DNA of 64,000 bases from positions 1 to 64,000 of the forward strand of contig JAIQDT010002852.1 of assembly GCA_021521415.1 (NCBI GenBank). Direction: 5' to 3'. The notes under the pieces were generated by a model, which was not told the DNA's origin, ran no database searches, and saw only the letters and a program-made list of their open reading frames with translations. Each line of letters starts with the position of its first letter. The first letter of the stretch is position 1. Below, one piece after another: positions 46,441-60,024 of this stretch. The position numbers and the translations under genes are program-made. This DNA is from Bidens hawaiensis (Eukaryota; Streptophyta; Magnoliopsida; Asterales; Asteraceae).

Positions 46441-47874
46441 CAGTATCATGTGAGAACTATTTTGAAATTAAAAACTTTGAGAACCATTTTAAACCACAAA
46501 AAAACTAAAAATTTTAAAAAAATCATGAAACAAAAAAAAAACACAAAAATTAAAAAAGTAAAAAAACCAAACTTCTTATTTATCATCCCGATTTCATAAA
46601 AAATACCGTCTCGATTTAGCTAAATTATACACATATGTATAATATGTACATCTATGTACATACATGTATTTATACACATATGTACAATTTAAGGTAAATA
46701 ATAATGTATATATGTATACATTACGTAACTAGAGATTAAATAAAATTATTCACATGTGTATGATACGAATTTTTTTTATGAAACTAGAATGAAATATAAG
46801 AATTTTCGTTTTTTTTACTTTTTTAAAATTTTTGTTTTTTGTTTTATAATTTTTTTAAATATTTCTCTAGAGGTTTTTTTTGTGGCTTAAAATGGTTCTC
46901 AAAGTTTTCAATTTCCAAAGAGTTCTTTTAGGATCCTTGCCCAATCACATAATTTTTGAAAGTTTTTTTTAAAATATATATATAACTTGAATAAAAAGTG
47001 CGAGAAGAAATTTTAACCAATCACATAATTTCATTTTTATTTTCTGATTTTTTATATACAAGGGTATACTAGTGAAATATTGATATTTATATAAATTTCC
47101 CTTGTATATTTTATATAATATTGTATTAGTTTTTGTTCGTTTTTAGTTAAGATCTATATACTACTAACATATTTGTGTTTTGTAGATTCCGAAAGTTAAA
47201 CGTAGTTGATAAGGGAGAAAAACGAATCAAAATAAGCCTAAACGTGAAGCCAAAACGAGTCTGGAAAGAAACTTGAAGGATAATCGGCCGGACCGGCCGA
47301 TGCCGGCCCTTTGGAGCACGCTGCTTCGCACGGCCAGCTCTTTATTTCTGGTTGGGCTGCGCCTAGAGGAGGAGATTCCAGGTTTTTCCACGAATTTTCA
47401 GGGTTTGGGTCCTGTTTCATTATATAAACACCCTTAACCTTAACCTAATAAATACCCTACGACCACCAAACGAATTCGGAGTTTCTTGGAGCTTATATTC
47501 GAGTTATTTGACGGTTTTGAAGGCAAGGAATCATCCGGTGAAGAGCTTAACATTCAAGATTGAAGACTATGGTTTTATCACCTTTAATATTCCGTTTTTA
47601 TTATTTTCACCGTGATTTATTATATTATTTTTTTTTCGATGATAGGCTAAACTTTATAGACTATCTAGGCTATCGATTAACCTTAGTTGATGTTTGAGTT
47701 TAGTTGGATTATTATTTTGTTATGGTTTTAGGAAAGATCCTTTAAAATCCATGTTCACTACTTCAGTCCCTCCAATTTTCAAATGGTTTTAAGAGTATGC
47801 TTCAAACACTTATACTTTATGCATGAACTCTAGTACTCTTAATTTTTCAACATCTCAACCTTCTCTAATTTATC

Positions 47875-47919
<45 letters not shown>

Positions 47920-49363
47920 CAGTATCATGTGAGAACTATTTTGAAATTAAGAACTTTGAGAACCATTTTAAACCACAAAAAAACTAAAAATTTTAAAAAA
48001 ATCATGAAACAAAAAAAAAAACACAAAAATTAAAAAAGTAAAAAAACCAAACTTCTTATTTATCATCCCGATTTCATAAAAAATACCGTCTCGATTTAGC
48101 TAAATTATACACATATGTATAATATGTACATCTATGTACATACATGTATTTATACACATATGTACAATTTAAGGTAAATAATAATGTATATATGTATACA
48201 TTACGCAACTAGAGATTAAATAAAATTATTCACATGTGTATGATACGAATTTTTTTTTATAACACTAGAATGAAATATAAGAATTTTCGGTTTTTTTTAC
48301 TTTTTTAAAATTTTTGTTTTTTGTTTTATAATTTTTTTAAATATTTCTCTAGAGGTTTTTTTTGTGGCTCAAAATGGTTCACGAAGTTTTCAATTTCCAA
48401 ACTTTTAGGATCCTTGCCCAATCACATAATTTTTGAAAGTTTTTTTTAAAATATATATATAACTTGAATAAAAAGTGCGAGAAGAAATTTTAACCAATCA
48501 TATAATTTCTTTTTTATTTTCTAATTTTTTATATACAAGGGTATACTAGTGAAATATTGATATTTATATAAATTTCCCTTGTATATTTTATATAATATTG
48601 TATTAGTTTTTGTTCGTTTTTTGTTAAGATCTATATACTACTAACATATTTGTGTTTTGTAGATTCCGAAAGTTAAACGTAGTTGATAAGGGAGAAAAAC
48701 GAATCAAAATAAGCCTAAACGTGAAGCCAGAACGAGTCTGGAAAGAAACTTGAAGGATAATCTGCCGGACCGGCCGATGCCGGCCCTTTGGAGCACGCTG
48801 CTTCGCACGGCCAGCTCTTTATTTCTGGTCGGGCTGCGCCTAGAGGAGGAGATTCCAGGTTTTTCCACGAATTGTCAGGGTTTGGGTCCTGTTTCATTAT
48901 ATAAACACACTTAACCTTAACCTAATAAATACCCTACGACCACCAAACGAATTCGGAGTTTCTTGGAGCTTATATTCGAGTTATTTGACGGTTTTGAAGG
49001 CAAGGAATCATCCGGTGAAGAGCTTAACATTCAAGATTGAAGACTATGGTTTTATCACCTTTAATATTCCGTTTTTATTATTTTCACCGTGATTTATTAT
49101 ATTATTTTTTTCGATGATAGGCTAAACTTTATAGACTATCTAGGCTATCGATTAACCTTAGTTGATGTTTGAGTTTAGTTGGATTATTATTTTGTTATGG
49201 TTTTAGGAAAGATCCTTTAAAATCCCTGTTCACTACTTCAGTCCCTCCAATTTTCAAATGGTTTTAAGAGTATGCTTCAAACACTTATACTTTATGCATG
49301 AACTCTAGTACTCTTAATTTTTCAACATCTCAACCTTCTCTAATTTATCTCTATTATATATTA

Positions 49364-52128
49364 TGACAAACTGAAATTTTTTTTTTCTTACTCTTTCAGA
49401 CTCTCATCACGACTTGACTCAAATTTTCGGGACGAAAATTCTTTAACATGGGAATGATGCGACAATCGTCAATTTCAGGTTAACTCCGTTAACTCAACTC
49501 CGTCAATTCATACATAAGATCACTGAATCTATAACGCACACTTCGTTACATTTAAACTAGGGTTTAAATGACGCTTTACACTTACTACATGTGTAGTCTT
49601 TCGGGAATTGCACCGAAATGCAAACGAGTTGACGCAAACGATTGATGAATAAACGAAAAACGTCAAAACAGTAATTATGTGATAATTATGTGTTAGACTT
49701 ATGTGTTATGTGTTAACATGATTATAAACGTTAACTCAAGATGTAAACAAGTTAGTTAGGCTAGAAAAGTAATACTTAGAAGTGGAGGGGCCAAATTGTA
49801 ACATAGATTATTATAAATACATCATTAACAATTAACCCTAACTTATTATTCTCCCACACAAGATTTCCGATCGGAACCCACCCTCTCCACCTCCTTGGCT
49901 GCCGTCACCTTCACACACACATACAACCATCAAATCAAGCCCTTGATTGAAGAACTAGGTGCTAGGAAGGTATAATTGATCATCCTTTACATTCTTGTTG
50001 CTTGATTTTGATGTTTAACGGGTTAATTGAAAACCCTAGGCAGCCGATTTTGTGTGTATGTATAGCTAATATGATTGTGATTGATTGAATGATGAGTTGA
50101 TAACTAGATTGAATCTTGTTGCATGGTGATTGTTGTGTCTTTGATTTGAGTTCAAACACAAACCCTAATCTTGTATGTAATGTGAAATTGATGTGCATGG
50201 ATGGTGTTTATGGAGTCTAGAGGGTTATATGGATGCATGATAGTTCATAGATTGTTATTATGTTGAGTTTGGATGCAAACAGATTCTGGACAGAATGTGT
50301 AAACGATGTTTAAGTGACTGTAACGAAGTGTAAATGTGAAAGTTGGTTGAGATTGTGGGTACTGCAGTAAACTAGGTTGAGTCTAGTTTCTATAAAGTAT
50401 AAGTTTGTAATTTTTGGACAAGTAGAAGTTAACTTTTATGATTTTACAAAAACGTTGTGCAAAGCTGAGCTGTTAGACCTGCTGTTAGGTTATGTTGTAA
50501 ATGTTATATCTCATGAACTACGAGACCAATTGGGTTGGTTCCACTTCTGGAAGTTGACTCATTGAGTTAGGAACCAAACCCAAGTGGTCTTGCATTTATT
50601 GGATTTTTCGTTTAACGGGAATTGCAAATAACATTCTGTTGTGCATGAATCTGACTGTTATGAGTTTGCTGTAATGATTTGATGATTGTGAGAAAACTAT
50701 GAGGAATAAAAATGTAATAAAATATGTTCTGGAAACCTAAGACGTATGTGCTTCTGTGATGATTTTTGGTAAATTAATTGAGATGCTATGATCGGTGAAA
50801 TAGTACAATCTTTCTAGTAGGATTTCTGTCTCGGTGAAACTAGCTGCTGAGTTGTGTAAAAATGCATGAAACATGATACTTGTTATATAATTGCTATGTT
50901 TTGACCAAAATACCCTTGCGGGGAATAATTGCTAAGTGATTGCCATGATTTGACCAAATTGCCCTTATGGGGAATAATGGCTAGTAAATTGTTATTTGTT
51001 GACCAAAATGCCCTTACGGGAAATAATTGCTAGTAATGTACGTTATGAATACATGACATGTATATGATTGCTTACACATGTGATGTGTCACAAAAACACT
51101 TGTTAAAGTCACACACGATTCACAAACGAAACACGAAACATGTTATGTGCATAGGTATTATGTGCCGGGTCTAGAGACTCGATAATATCCCGACACTTAG
51201 AAAAATCTCTTTGTTGTTTTAGAACGTTAGAGAGAGTTTTTCGGTGACGCGCATCTTGGTGATTTATTTTGGGAATTTCTTCGCAAACAGTGAGTTTCAC
51301 TTTCCCCTCTTTAAACTATTTTCAAACGCTTTTCACTTGGGGGAGATAACATACTCCACAACGCATTTAAGATTTTGTTATAAATTATATATCACTTGTA
51401 AAGGCTAAGTGGCAAACAAAACATTTGAAGTCCTACACATCGAACCAGTTAATATTTTGAATAGCGAGTCACTGTTGAGTAGTACTACTGGGTTTGACAA
51501 ACCCCACCCAAAGCTAAACTCGACTGGAGGTCGAGCGGGTGTAATTTTGGCTAACACGTACCATGGTCTGGAGGACCTGGTGACAAGGCACTTACTAAAC
51601 GAGTCAGCTTCGGTGTCGAACACTTAGTAATACTTGTTGTATAGACTAGCTACCTATCGATATATAATTTGACATAACATTATCTGGTAACGCAAAACGC
51701 CGTAACGTGGTTACGCAAAACGCTTAACGCAAAATGCCGTAACGTGGTTACGCAAAACGCTTAACGTAAAACGCTGAACGCAAACGCTAAACGATTTATA
51801 TAACTTGTGAACTCACCAACCTTGTGTTGACCCTTTTAGTATGTTATTCTCAGGTAGCCAAGGCGGGCGCGCGGTTTAGGAACATGCATTGATTGAAAAC
51901 GCTTTTGTACTACAAACTTATTTTTAACGGTTATCTTTGGTTTTAAGTCGTCCTGCGTGACGCAACTTTTGATTAAAGGTTTTTACGCTTCCGCATTTAA
52001 TTACTCGTAAACGTTTTTCATGGTTTTGAAACTTTATTTTATGGTTTGATTATAACTGATAATTCCGATCCTGCCAGTTCACACCCTCTGACGGTAAAAC
52101 TCCGTTAGTGGATTTTGAGGGTGTGACA
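49364..52128 (+). mobile_element. Gypsy-type solo LTR (2765 bp) inside array unit 4
   Basis: The block interrupts the TTATATATAGTAATATA sequence that is continuous in units 1, 5 and 6. It begins TGACAAACTGAAA and ends GAGGGTGTGACA; the TSD is TATAT-like but blurred by the TA-rich target. Near its start, TTTTCGGGACGAAAATTC resembles chromovirus LTR or pre-LTR sequence. TATAAATA lies at 49812-49819. Three 49-bp repeats with TGACCAAAATGCCCTT start at 50902, 50951 and 51000, and a block built of CGCAAAACGCCGTAACGTGG runs from 51691 to 51790. Open frames inside (such as 51409-51627) have no recognisable domain. Confidence 0.75.
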
Positions 52129-55100
52129 TATATAGTAATATATATATATATATATAATCAGTATCATGTGAGAACTATTTTGAAATTGAGAACTTTGAGA
52201 ACCATTTTAAACCACAAAAAACCTAAAAATTTTAAAAAAATCATGAAAAAAAAAAACACAAAAATTAAAAAAGTAAAAAAACCAAACTTCTTATTTATCA
52301 TCCCGATTTCATAAAAAATACCATCTCGATTTAGCTAAATTATACACATATGTATAATATGTACATATATGTACATACATGTTTTTATACACATATGTAC
52401 AATTTAAAATAAATTATAATGTATATATGTATACATTACGTAACTAGAGATTAAATAAAATTATTCACATGTGTATGATACGAATTTTTTTTTATGAAAC
52501 TAGAATGAAATATAAGAATTTTCAGTTTTTTTACTTTTTTAAAATTTTTGTTTTTTGTTTTATAATTTTTTTAAATATTTCTCTAGAGGTTTTTTTTTGT
52601 GGCTCAAAATGGTTCTCGAAGTTTTCAATTTCCAAAGGGTTCTTTTAGGATCCTTGCCCAATCACATAATTTTTGAAAGTTTTTTTTAAAATATATATAT
52701 AACTTGAATAAAAAGTGTGAGAAGAAATTTTAACCAATCACATAATTTCTTTTTTATTTTATGATTTTTTATATACAAGGGTATACTAGTGAAATATTGA
52801 TATTTATATAAATTTCCCTTGTATATTTTATATAATATTGTATTAGTTTTTGTTCGTTTTTAGTTAAGATCTATATACTACTAACATATTTGTGTTTTGT
52901 AGATTCCGAAAGTTAAACGTAGTTGATAAGGGAGAAAAACGAATCAAAATAAGCCTAAACGTGAAGCCAGAACGAGTCTGGAAAGAAACTTGAAGGATAA
53001 TCGGCCGGACCGGCCGATGCCGGCCCTTTGGAGCACGCTGCTTCGCACGGCCAGCTCTTTATTTCTGGTCGGGCTGCGCCTAGAGGAGGAGATTCCAGGT
53101 TTTTCCACGGATTGTTAGGTTTTGGGTCCTGTTTCATTATATAAACACCCTTAACCTTAACCTAATAAATACCCTGCGACCACCAAACGAATTCGGAGTT
53201 TCTTGGAGCTTATATTCGAGTTATTTGACGGTTTTGAAGGCAAGGAATCATCCGGTGAAGAGCTTAAAATTCAAGATTGAAGACTACGGTTTTATCACCT
53301 TTAATATTCCGTTTTTATTATTTTCACCGTGATTTATTATATTATTTTTTTTCGATGATAGGCTAAACTTTTTAGACTATCTAGGCTATCGATTAACCTT
53401 AGTTGATGTTTGAGTTTAGTTGGATTATTATTTTGTTATGGTTTTAGGAAAGATCCTTTAAAATCCATGTTCACAACTTCAGTCCCTCCAATTTTCAAAT
53501 GGTTTTAAGAGTATGCTTCAAACACTTATACTTTATGCATGAACTCTAGTACTCTTAATTTTTCAACATCTCAACCTTCTCTAATTTATCTCTATTATAT
53601 ATAGTAATATATATATATATAATCAGTATCATGTGAGAACTATTTTGAAATTAAGAACTTTGAGAACAATTTTAAACCACAAAAAACCTAAAAATTTAAA
53701 AAAAATCATGAAAAAAAAACACAAAAATTAAAAAAGTAAAAAAACCAAACTTCTTATTTATCATCCCGATTTCATAAAAAATACCATCTCGATTTAGCTA
53801 AATTATACACATATGTATAATATGTACATATATGTACATACATGTTTTTATACACATATGTACAATTTAAGGTAAATAATAATGTATATATGTATACATT
53901 ACGTAACTAGAGATTAAATAAAATTATTCACATGTGTATGATACGAATTTTTTTTATGAAACTAGAATGAAATATAAGAATTTTCGGTTTTTTTACTTTT
54001 TTAAAATTTTTGTTTTTTGTTTTATAATTTTTTTAAATATTTCTCTAGAGGTTTTTTTTGTGGCTCAAAATGGTTCTCGAAGTTTTCAATTTCCAAAGGG
54101 TTCTTTTAGGATCCTTGCCCAATCACATAATTTTTGAAAGTTTTTTTTAAAATATATATATAACTTGAATAAAAAGTGTGAGAAGAAATTTTAACCAATC
54201 ACATAATTTCTTTTTTATTTTCTGATTTTTTATATACAAGGGTATACTAGTGAAATATTGATATTTATATAAATTTCCCTTGTATATTTTATATAATATT
54301 GTATTAGTTTTTGTTCGTTTTTAGTTAAGATCTATATACTACTAACATATTTGTGTTTTGTAGATTCCGAAAGTTAAACGTAGTTGATAAGGGAGAAAAA
54401 CGAATCAAAATAAGCCTAAACGTGAAGCCAGAACGAGTCTGGAAAGAAACTTGAAGGATAATCGGCCGGACCGGCCGATGCCGGCCCTTTGGAGCACGCT
54501 GCTTCGCACGGCCAGCTCTTTATTTCTGGTCGGGCTGCGCCTAGAGGAGGAGATTCCAGGTTTTTCCACGGATTGTTAGGTTTTGGGTCCTGTTTCATTA
54601 TATAAACACCCTTAACCTTAACCTAATAAATACCCTGCGACCACCAAACGAATTCGGAGTTTCTTGGAGCTTATATTCGAGTTATTTGACGGTTTTGAAG
54701 GCAAGGAATCATCCGGTGAAGAGCTTAAAATTCAAGATTGAAGACTACGGTTTTATCACCTTTAATATTCCGTTTTTATTATTTTCACCGTGATTTATTA
54801 TATTATTTTTTTTCGATGATAGGCTAAACTTTTTAGACTATCTAGGCTATCGATTAACCTTAGTTGATGTTTGAGTTTAGTTGGATTATTATTTTGTTAT
54901 GGTTTTAGGAAAGATCCTTTAAAATCCATGTTCACAACTTCAGTCCCTCCAATTTTCAAATGGTTTTAAGAGTATGCTTCAAACACTTATACTTTATGCA
55001 TGAACTCTAGTACTCTTAATTTTTCAACATCTCAACCTTCTCTAATTTATCTCTATTATATATAGTAATATATATATATATAATCAGTATCATGTGAGAA

Positions 55101-56380
55101 CTATTTTGAAATTAAGAACTTTGAGAACAATTTTAAACCACAAAAAACCTAAAAATTTAAAAAAAATCATGAAAAAAAAACACAAAAATTAAAAAAGTAA
55201 AAAAACCAAACTTCTTATTTATCATCCCGATTTCATAAAAAATACCATCTCGATTTAGCTAAATTATACACATATGTATAATATGTACATATATGTACAT
55301 ACATGTTTTTATACACATATGTACAATTTAAGGTAAATAATAATGTATATATGTATACATTACGTAACTAGAGATTAAATAAAATTATTCACATGTGTAT
55401 GATACGAATTTTTTTTATGAAACTAGAATGAAATATAAGAATTTTCGGTTTTTTTACTTTTTTAAAAATTTTTGTTTTTTGTTTTATAATTTTTTTAAAT
55501 ATTTCTCTAGAGGTTTTTTTTGTGGCTCAAAATGGTTCTCGAAGTTTTCAATTTCCAAAGGGTTCTTTTAGGATCCTTGCCCAATCACATAATTTTTGAA
55601 AGTTTTTTTTAAAATATATATATAACTTGAATAAAAAGTGTGAGAAGAAATTTTAACCAATCACATAATTTCTTTTTTATTTTCTGATTTTTTATATACA
55701 AGGGTATACTAGTGAAATATTGATATTTATATAAATTTCCCTTGTATATTTTATATAATATTGTATTAGTTTTTGTTCGTTTTTAGTTAAGATCTATATA
55801 CTACTAACATATTTGTGTTTTGTAGATTCCGAAAGTTAAACGTAGTTGATAAGGGAGAAAAACGAATCAAAATAAGCCTAAACGTGAAGCCAGAACGAGT
55901 CTGGAAAGAAACTTGAAGGATAATCGGCCGGACCGGCCGATGCCGGCCCTTTGGAGCACGCTGCTTCGCACGGCCAGCTCTTTATTTCTGGTCGGGCTGC
56001 GCCTAGAGGAGGAGATTCCAGGTTTTTCCACGAATTGTCAGGGTTTGGGTCCTGTTTCATTATATAAACACCCTTAACCTTAACCTAATAAATACCTACG
56101 ACCACCAAACGAATTAGGAGTTTCTTGGAGCTTATATTCGAGTTATTTGACGGTTTTGAAGGCAAGGAATCATCCTGTGAAGAGCTTAACATTCAAGATT
56201 GAAGACTATGGTTTTATCACCTTTAATATTCCGTTTTTATTATTTTCACCGTGATTTATTATATTATTTTTTTCGATGATAGGCTAAACTTTATAGACTA
56301 TCTAGGCTATCGATTAACCTTACTTGATGTTTGAGTTTAGTTGGATTATTATTTTGTTATGGTTTTAGGAAAGATCCTTT

Positions 56381-57520
56381 GTCCACATGAATTATTGTTG
56401 CAGTAAAAGATCCTTCGACGTAATTGCAGCAGGTTTTAGACTTCTGGTCTCCTCCACAGAATGCAAGAACATGAAAGGATTGGAGCTTAGTTGAGAATTG
56501 ATTAAACTAATAAATCACATCGAAAACTTTTAGTGAAACTTATTGTGGTTTTTGATAAACTACGGAAACCTAAAAGTCGATCTTTTTCCCTATAAGAGTG
56601 AGTTGAGACTTGCCCAGACCACATTCATATCATATCCAACACACCAGCAGCAAAAATACAGTAAGAAGACTTATTTTTAGAAAGATATTCTTAAAGTACT
56701 TCATTTCCTTCTTTTCTTTTGAGTTTAAAGCTCTAATTCGGGTGCTTGTGTCTTCCCCGACAGTGCACACCACTTCAGTTGTTGTATCCTAGGAAACAAA
56801 CGTATTTTCTTAGAAGACCCGTAATCTGTATTATGAGACCTGTGTTGAACATGGATTCTCGGTCACAATAATCTAGTTTGTTTGTTTCTTACAATTTTGT
56901 TTGATATAGTTGTCGCACTTTCATTTCAAAAGAATTGTAATTTATTGTTTTCTTTCTTTTCTCTATTGTAATATAATCTAATACAAGCAGTCTCTAGACT
57001 TCAAGTAATTAACAGAATTGTAATTCATTGCATATCGAATTGTAATTATACTATTAAAAAAAGACATATTGTTCGCATGACATTCAATTAGGCGTTTCAG
57101 TTTCATATAGGATGCAAAGTTTACAAGTTTCCAGTTTAATAAATTCCATCTCATTATCTGTTTTGGTTTATAAAATTGTTCCATTTTATGGGTTTGCACC
57201 AAAATAACTAAATGAAAAATATGTTGTTGGTGGGAATCGCTCACTACATTGCTTTTAAAATATTTACGGCTTACCAACTCAACTATGATGAATTGTTGCA
57301 AACCTTCTATTTTCCTGATTAAGTTTGGATTCACAACCTTCCATTTTGATTTCTTTTAAAATACAAATACAAATTATTCTTACTAACCTATGTATTTTTG
57401 AAAATATGCAATTACCCAATCATTATTCATTATGTAATACCTTATAATTTATAAAATCATAATGTTCATTATGTAATTAATATATGTATATTTGACGTAT
57501 TTTAATAATGTTCACTCACA
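56381..57520. other. Unassigned AT-rich region, possibly old LTR material
   Basis: After the array ends, CCCTATAAGAGTGAGTTGAG (about 56588-56607) looks like a TATA region, followed by a polar leader-like stretch and, near 56850, GACCTGTGTTGAACATGG. It may be part of an old LTR, but no TG...CA ends or TSD were found. The open frames at 56610-56792 (plus) and 56978-57334 (minus, 118 codons) have no recognisable motif and are probably chance. Confidence 0.35.
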
Positions 57521-57656
57521 CAGTGACGGATCTAAAACAAAATATCAGGAGTAACGTTCAAAAATTGTTTTTTAACGTTTTCGTACAATATAAACTAAAC
57601 AAAAATAGAAACACAATAATAATGCATTAAACACATGGGATGCAGATTTCTCCTCT

Positions 57657-58204
57657 TCAGCTTTTGAAAGCTTGAAATCGAGTCATTGCATCCTCTTCTT
57701 TTGCTTTATCAAGCGTTTCTCTTTCGACCGCATAAATTAAAGTATTGTTCAAATACTCATCACCCATTCGATTGCACAAATCTGTCTTGATTAGCTTCAT
57801 TTTAGAAAAACATCTTTCAACGGTTATGGTTTCAACCGGTAGAACCAACGCTAGCTTCAATATTCGGATAAACCAAAGGAAAAGTGGCATGTTTTCTAGT
57901 TTCCACCATTACACGAGCAAGGTCATACATTCTACCCAATTTTGCAAATTTATTATCTTTATTTAAAGTGTGATAAAAGTTCGTAAGATCATCCAAAATA
58001 CACTCAATTTCTTCATTACTAAAGTCATTTGGATACATCTCAGAAAATGACACTATCTTAGATATGTCAAACCTAGAAAACGAGTCACAATAATAAACCG
58101 GACATATTTTCTATCAAACTGGTTGAGACCTCACAAAATCTATTTCCAAATTATTGAATTTGCATGTCTAAAACCGTATTAAAAACTTCAACCTCAAAAT
58201 TATG
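57657..58204 (-). pseudogene. hAT transposase, C-terminal part with dimerisation domain
   Basis: Minus-strand reading starts near 58195 with VFNTVLDMQIQ and stops, continues in an open piece (57832-58053) with MYPNDFSNEEIECILDDLTN, and moves to the next frame at about 57870 by one extra base. The last frame holds the hAT C-terminal dimerisation signature ALVLPVETITVERCFSKMK and CNRMGDEYLNN, ending QAFKS. In plants this type is often annotated as zinc-finger MYM-type protein 1-like. The frameshift and earlier stops make it non-functional. Confidence 0.85.
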
Positions 58205-59440
58205 TCAGTTTTCACACCCTAACCTAAGGCAGAAATGCTGGGGCGTGAGCTAATAGCTGACAGCTCTCAAGGTACTATCATGCAATAATTTACGATGACA
58301 GTATATATTTAATTTAATTAAATATTCAATAAATTCAAATAGCAAAGGACAACTCATTAAACAAAACCCTAAATACAAATCTAAGTCTTGATTATATCTC
58401 TTCAAACATAGCAATCCTAAATTCTTCAACAAGTCCTGATATCAATTCAAACATATGCGTATAAAATAAAAAAAATTGTCAACAATACATGTTGAGTGAG
58501 TAAAACACCAGTTAATTTGAATACAATATAATATATAAAAGAAAACGCCAATTGTTCCTGTGAGATAACAATTAAGCCATAGCATGTACACAATTCAAAC
58601 AGATAATTAAGAATGGGCTAAATCGATGTCACGCGAGTCGGGCATTGGTTTCCAAAAATGAGTTGTCGGTGAAACCATTGTCATGCGATTGGACCCCGAC
58701 CACTACGAAGGTCGTATGATCATACTAAAATATGTTGGACCTCTCCGAGCGTTCAAATAAGCAAATAGCAAGTTAGGCAAACAGTTGCAATTGTGTACTA
58801 TATAATAGGTAAGTATTTAAGTTACGCATATGTCCCCAAAAAGAATTTAAAATAAGTAAAAAAGGGAATGAAATACTCACCTTAACAATAAGCGAATGAG
58901 TGAAGTGTGGTAAGAATACAACAACAAGTGTCCCGCTCATCGAGATAGGTCAATGGAATGTCCTAAAGTAATAGGAGAGAAACTTAAGATTAATGAATGG
59001 ATTATATAGATTTGATTTGAGTTAATGAACGGTTATTCAAGAGTTACAATATTTTACTTCAAATTTATTTTATAAAAGTTATTAAAGTTATATTAGCATT
59101 AATATATAAATACTATTACTTAATAAATATTAAAGATGTAATAAATACTATATATATATAAATAATGATTTGAGGTTGGTTGGTATTTGTGAAATAATAA
59201 ATAATAAAGATCTCTTATTAAATTAATATTGTAAATAATAACTAATAGAAATTTACATAAAATATAATCGTTTATAAAAATAATTGTACTTATAACTACT
59301 AAAGTGGTAATAAATAATATATAAATATAAAATACATCTGTTTATAAAAATATTCACCACTAATTATTTTTATATTTTAATTATGTATTTTATATTAAAA
59401 CTTTATTAAAAACCTTTATCAATGTTAATAATATAATATA

Positions 59441-59450
59441 CATACATACA

Positions 59451-59497
<47 letters not shown>
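59441..59497. repeat. (CATA)10 followed by (TA)n microsatellite
   Basis: Ten CATA units (59441-59480) pass into a TA run ending at 59497, where a foldback element begins. Confidence 0.95.
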
Positions 59498-59751
59498 GGG
59501 AGGGTTATCCTAAAAACAAGTAGTTTTTTAGGAAGACTAAGAATAAATCATAGCCATTGGATCATATCAATCAATGGTTGAGATTTAAAATTGCCAAAAA
59601 CCGACATAGTTTCCTAGAATTACTCTTTAATCATTATAACCGACATAGTTTCCTAGAATTATTCTTTCACCATAGGTTTTAATGCCCAAATGTCAAAATC
59701 TTATTGCTTCTTACCATTCCTAGGAAACTAATTCCTTTTATTTGAACCATT

Positions 59752-59754
<3 letters not shown>
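59498..59754. mobile_element. Foldback MITE flanked by TA tracts, copy A
   Basis: The left arm AAGTAGTTTTTTAGGAAGAC and the inverted right arm AATTAGTTTCCTAGGAATGG pair imperfectly. The inside contains two copies of CCGACATAGTTTCCTAGAAT (59602 and 59641). TA tracts lie on both sides (to 59497 and from 59755). It is related to copy B. Confidence 0.6.

Positions 59755-59812
<58 letters not shown>
59755..59812. repeat. (TA)29 microsatellite
   Basis: Twenty-nine uninterrupted TA units separate the two foldback elements. Confidence 0.95.
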
Positions 59813-59815
<3 letters not shown>

Positions 59816-60024
59816 AGTTAAAATAAAAATACATAGTTTTGTAGGAAGAGTAGGAAGGGCATAAAATTTAGAGTTAGGAAACTAAGTAGCCTAAATCCTT
59901 GATCCTAGTAAACTATTTGCTATTTTGAAAACTACCAATCTCAACCACTAGATCCTAGATCTAAAGGCCTAGATTTATTCTTACTATTCCTAGAAAACTA
60001 TTTCTTTTTATTATAACTCACCCC
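59813..60024. mobile_element. Foldback MITE flanked by TA tracts, copy B
   Basis: The left arm ATACATAGTTTTGTAGGAAG and the inverted right arm AAATAGTTTTCTAGGAATAG pair imperfectly, and both resemble the arms of copy A. TA tracts lie on both sides (59755-59812 and 60025-60040). It is 212 bp long. Confidence 0.6.

Larger units (their letters stand above)
44798..56380 (+). repeat. Tandem array of six 1.46-1.48-kb units
   Basis: Units start at TTTAAAATCC and end AAAGATCC: 44798-46271, 46272-47740, 47741-49215, 49216-53456 (with a 2.77-kb insertion), 53457-54917 and 54918-56380. The left junction is ACAAAA|TTTAAAATCCC and the right CCTTT|GTCCAC. In order, each unit has a TCAGTCCCTCC segment, a (TA)n tract, a foldback element of about 500 bp, an AT-rich part, a GC-rich block, TATATAAA, and a leader-like part ending TTATGGTTTTAGGAAAGATC. 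By eye the units are well above 95% alike. The GC block, TATA and leader recall an LTR or retroelement leader, but I cannot name one. Confidence 0.93.

Noticed and set aside
51405..51627. Pair of 72-codon frames on opposite strands
   Set aside because: Mirror frames within a solo LTR; no domain, no start context, best explained as chance.
56978..57334. 118-codon minus-strand frame
   Set aside because: Composition is that of AT-rich non-coding DNA and no motif is recognisable; it was left in the description of the region only.
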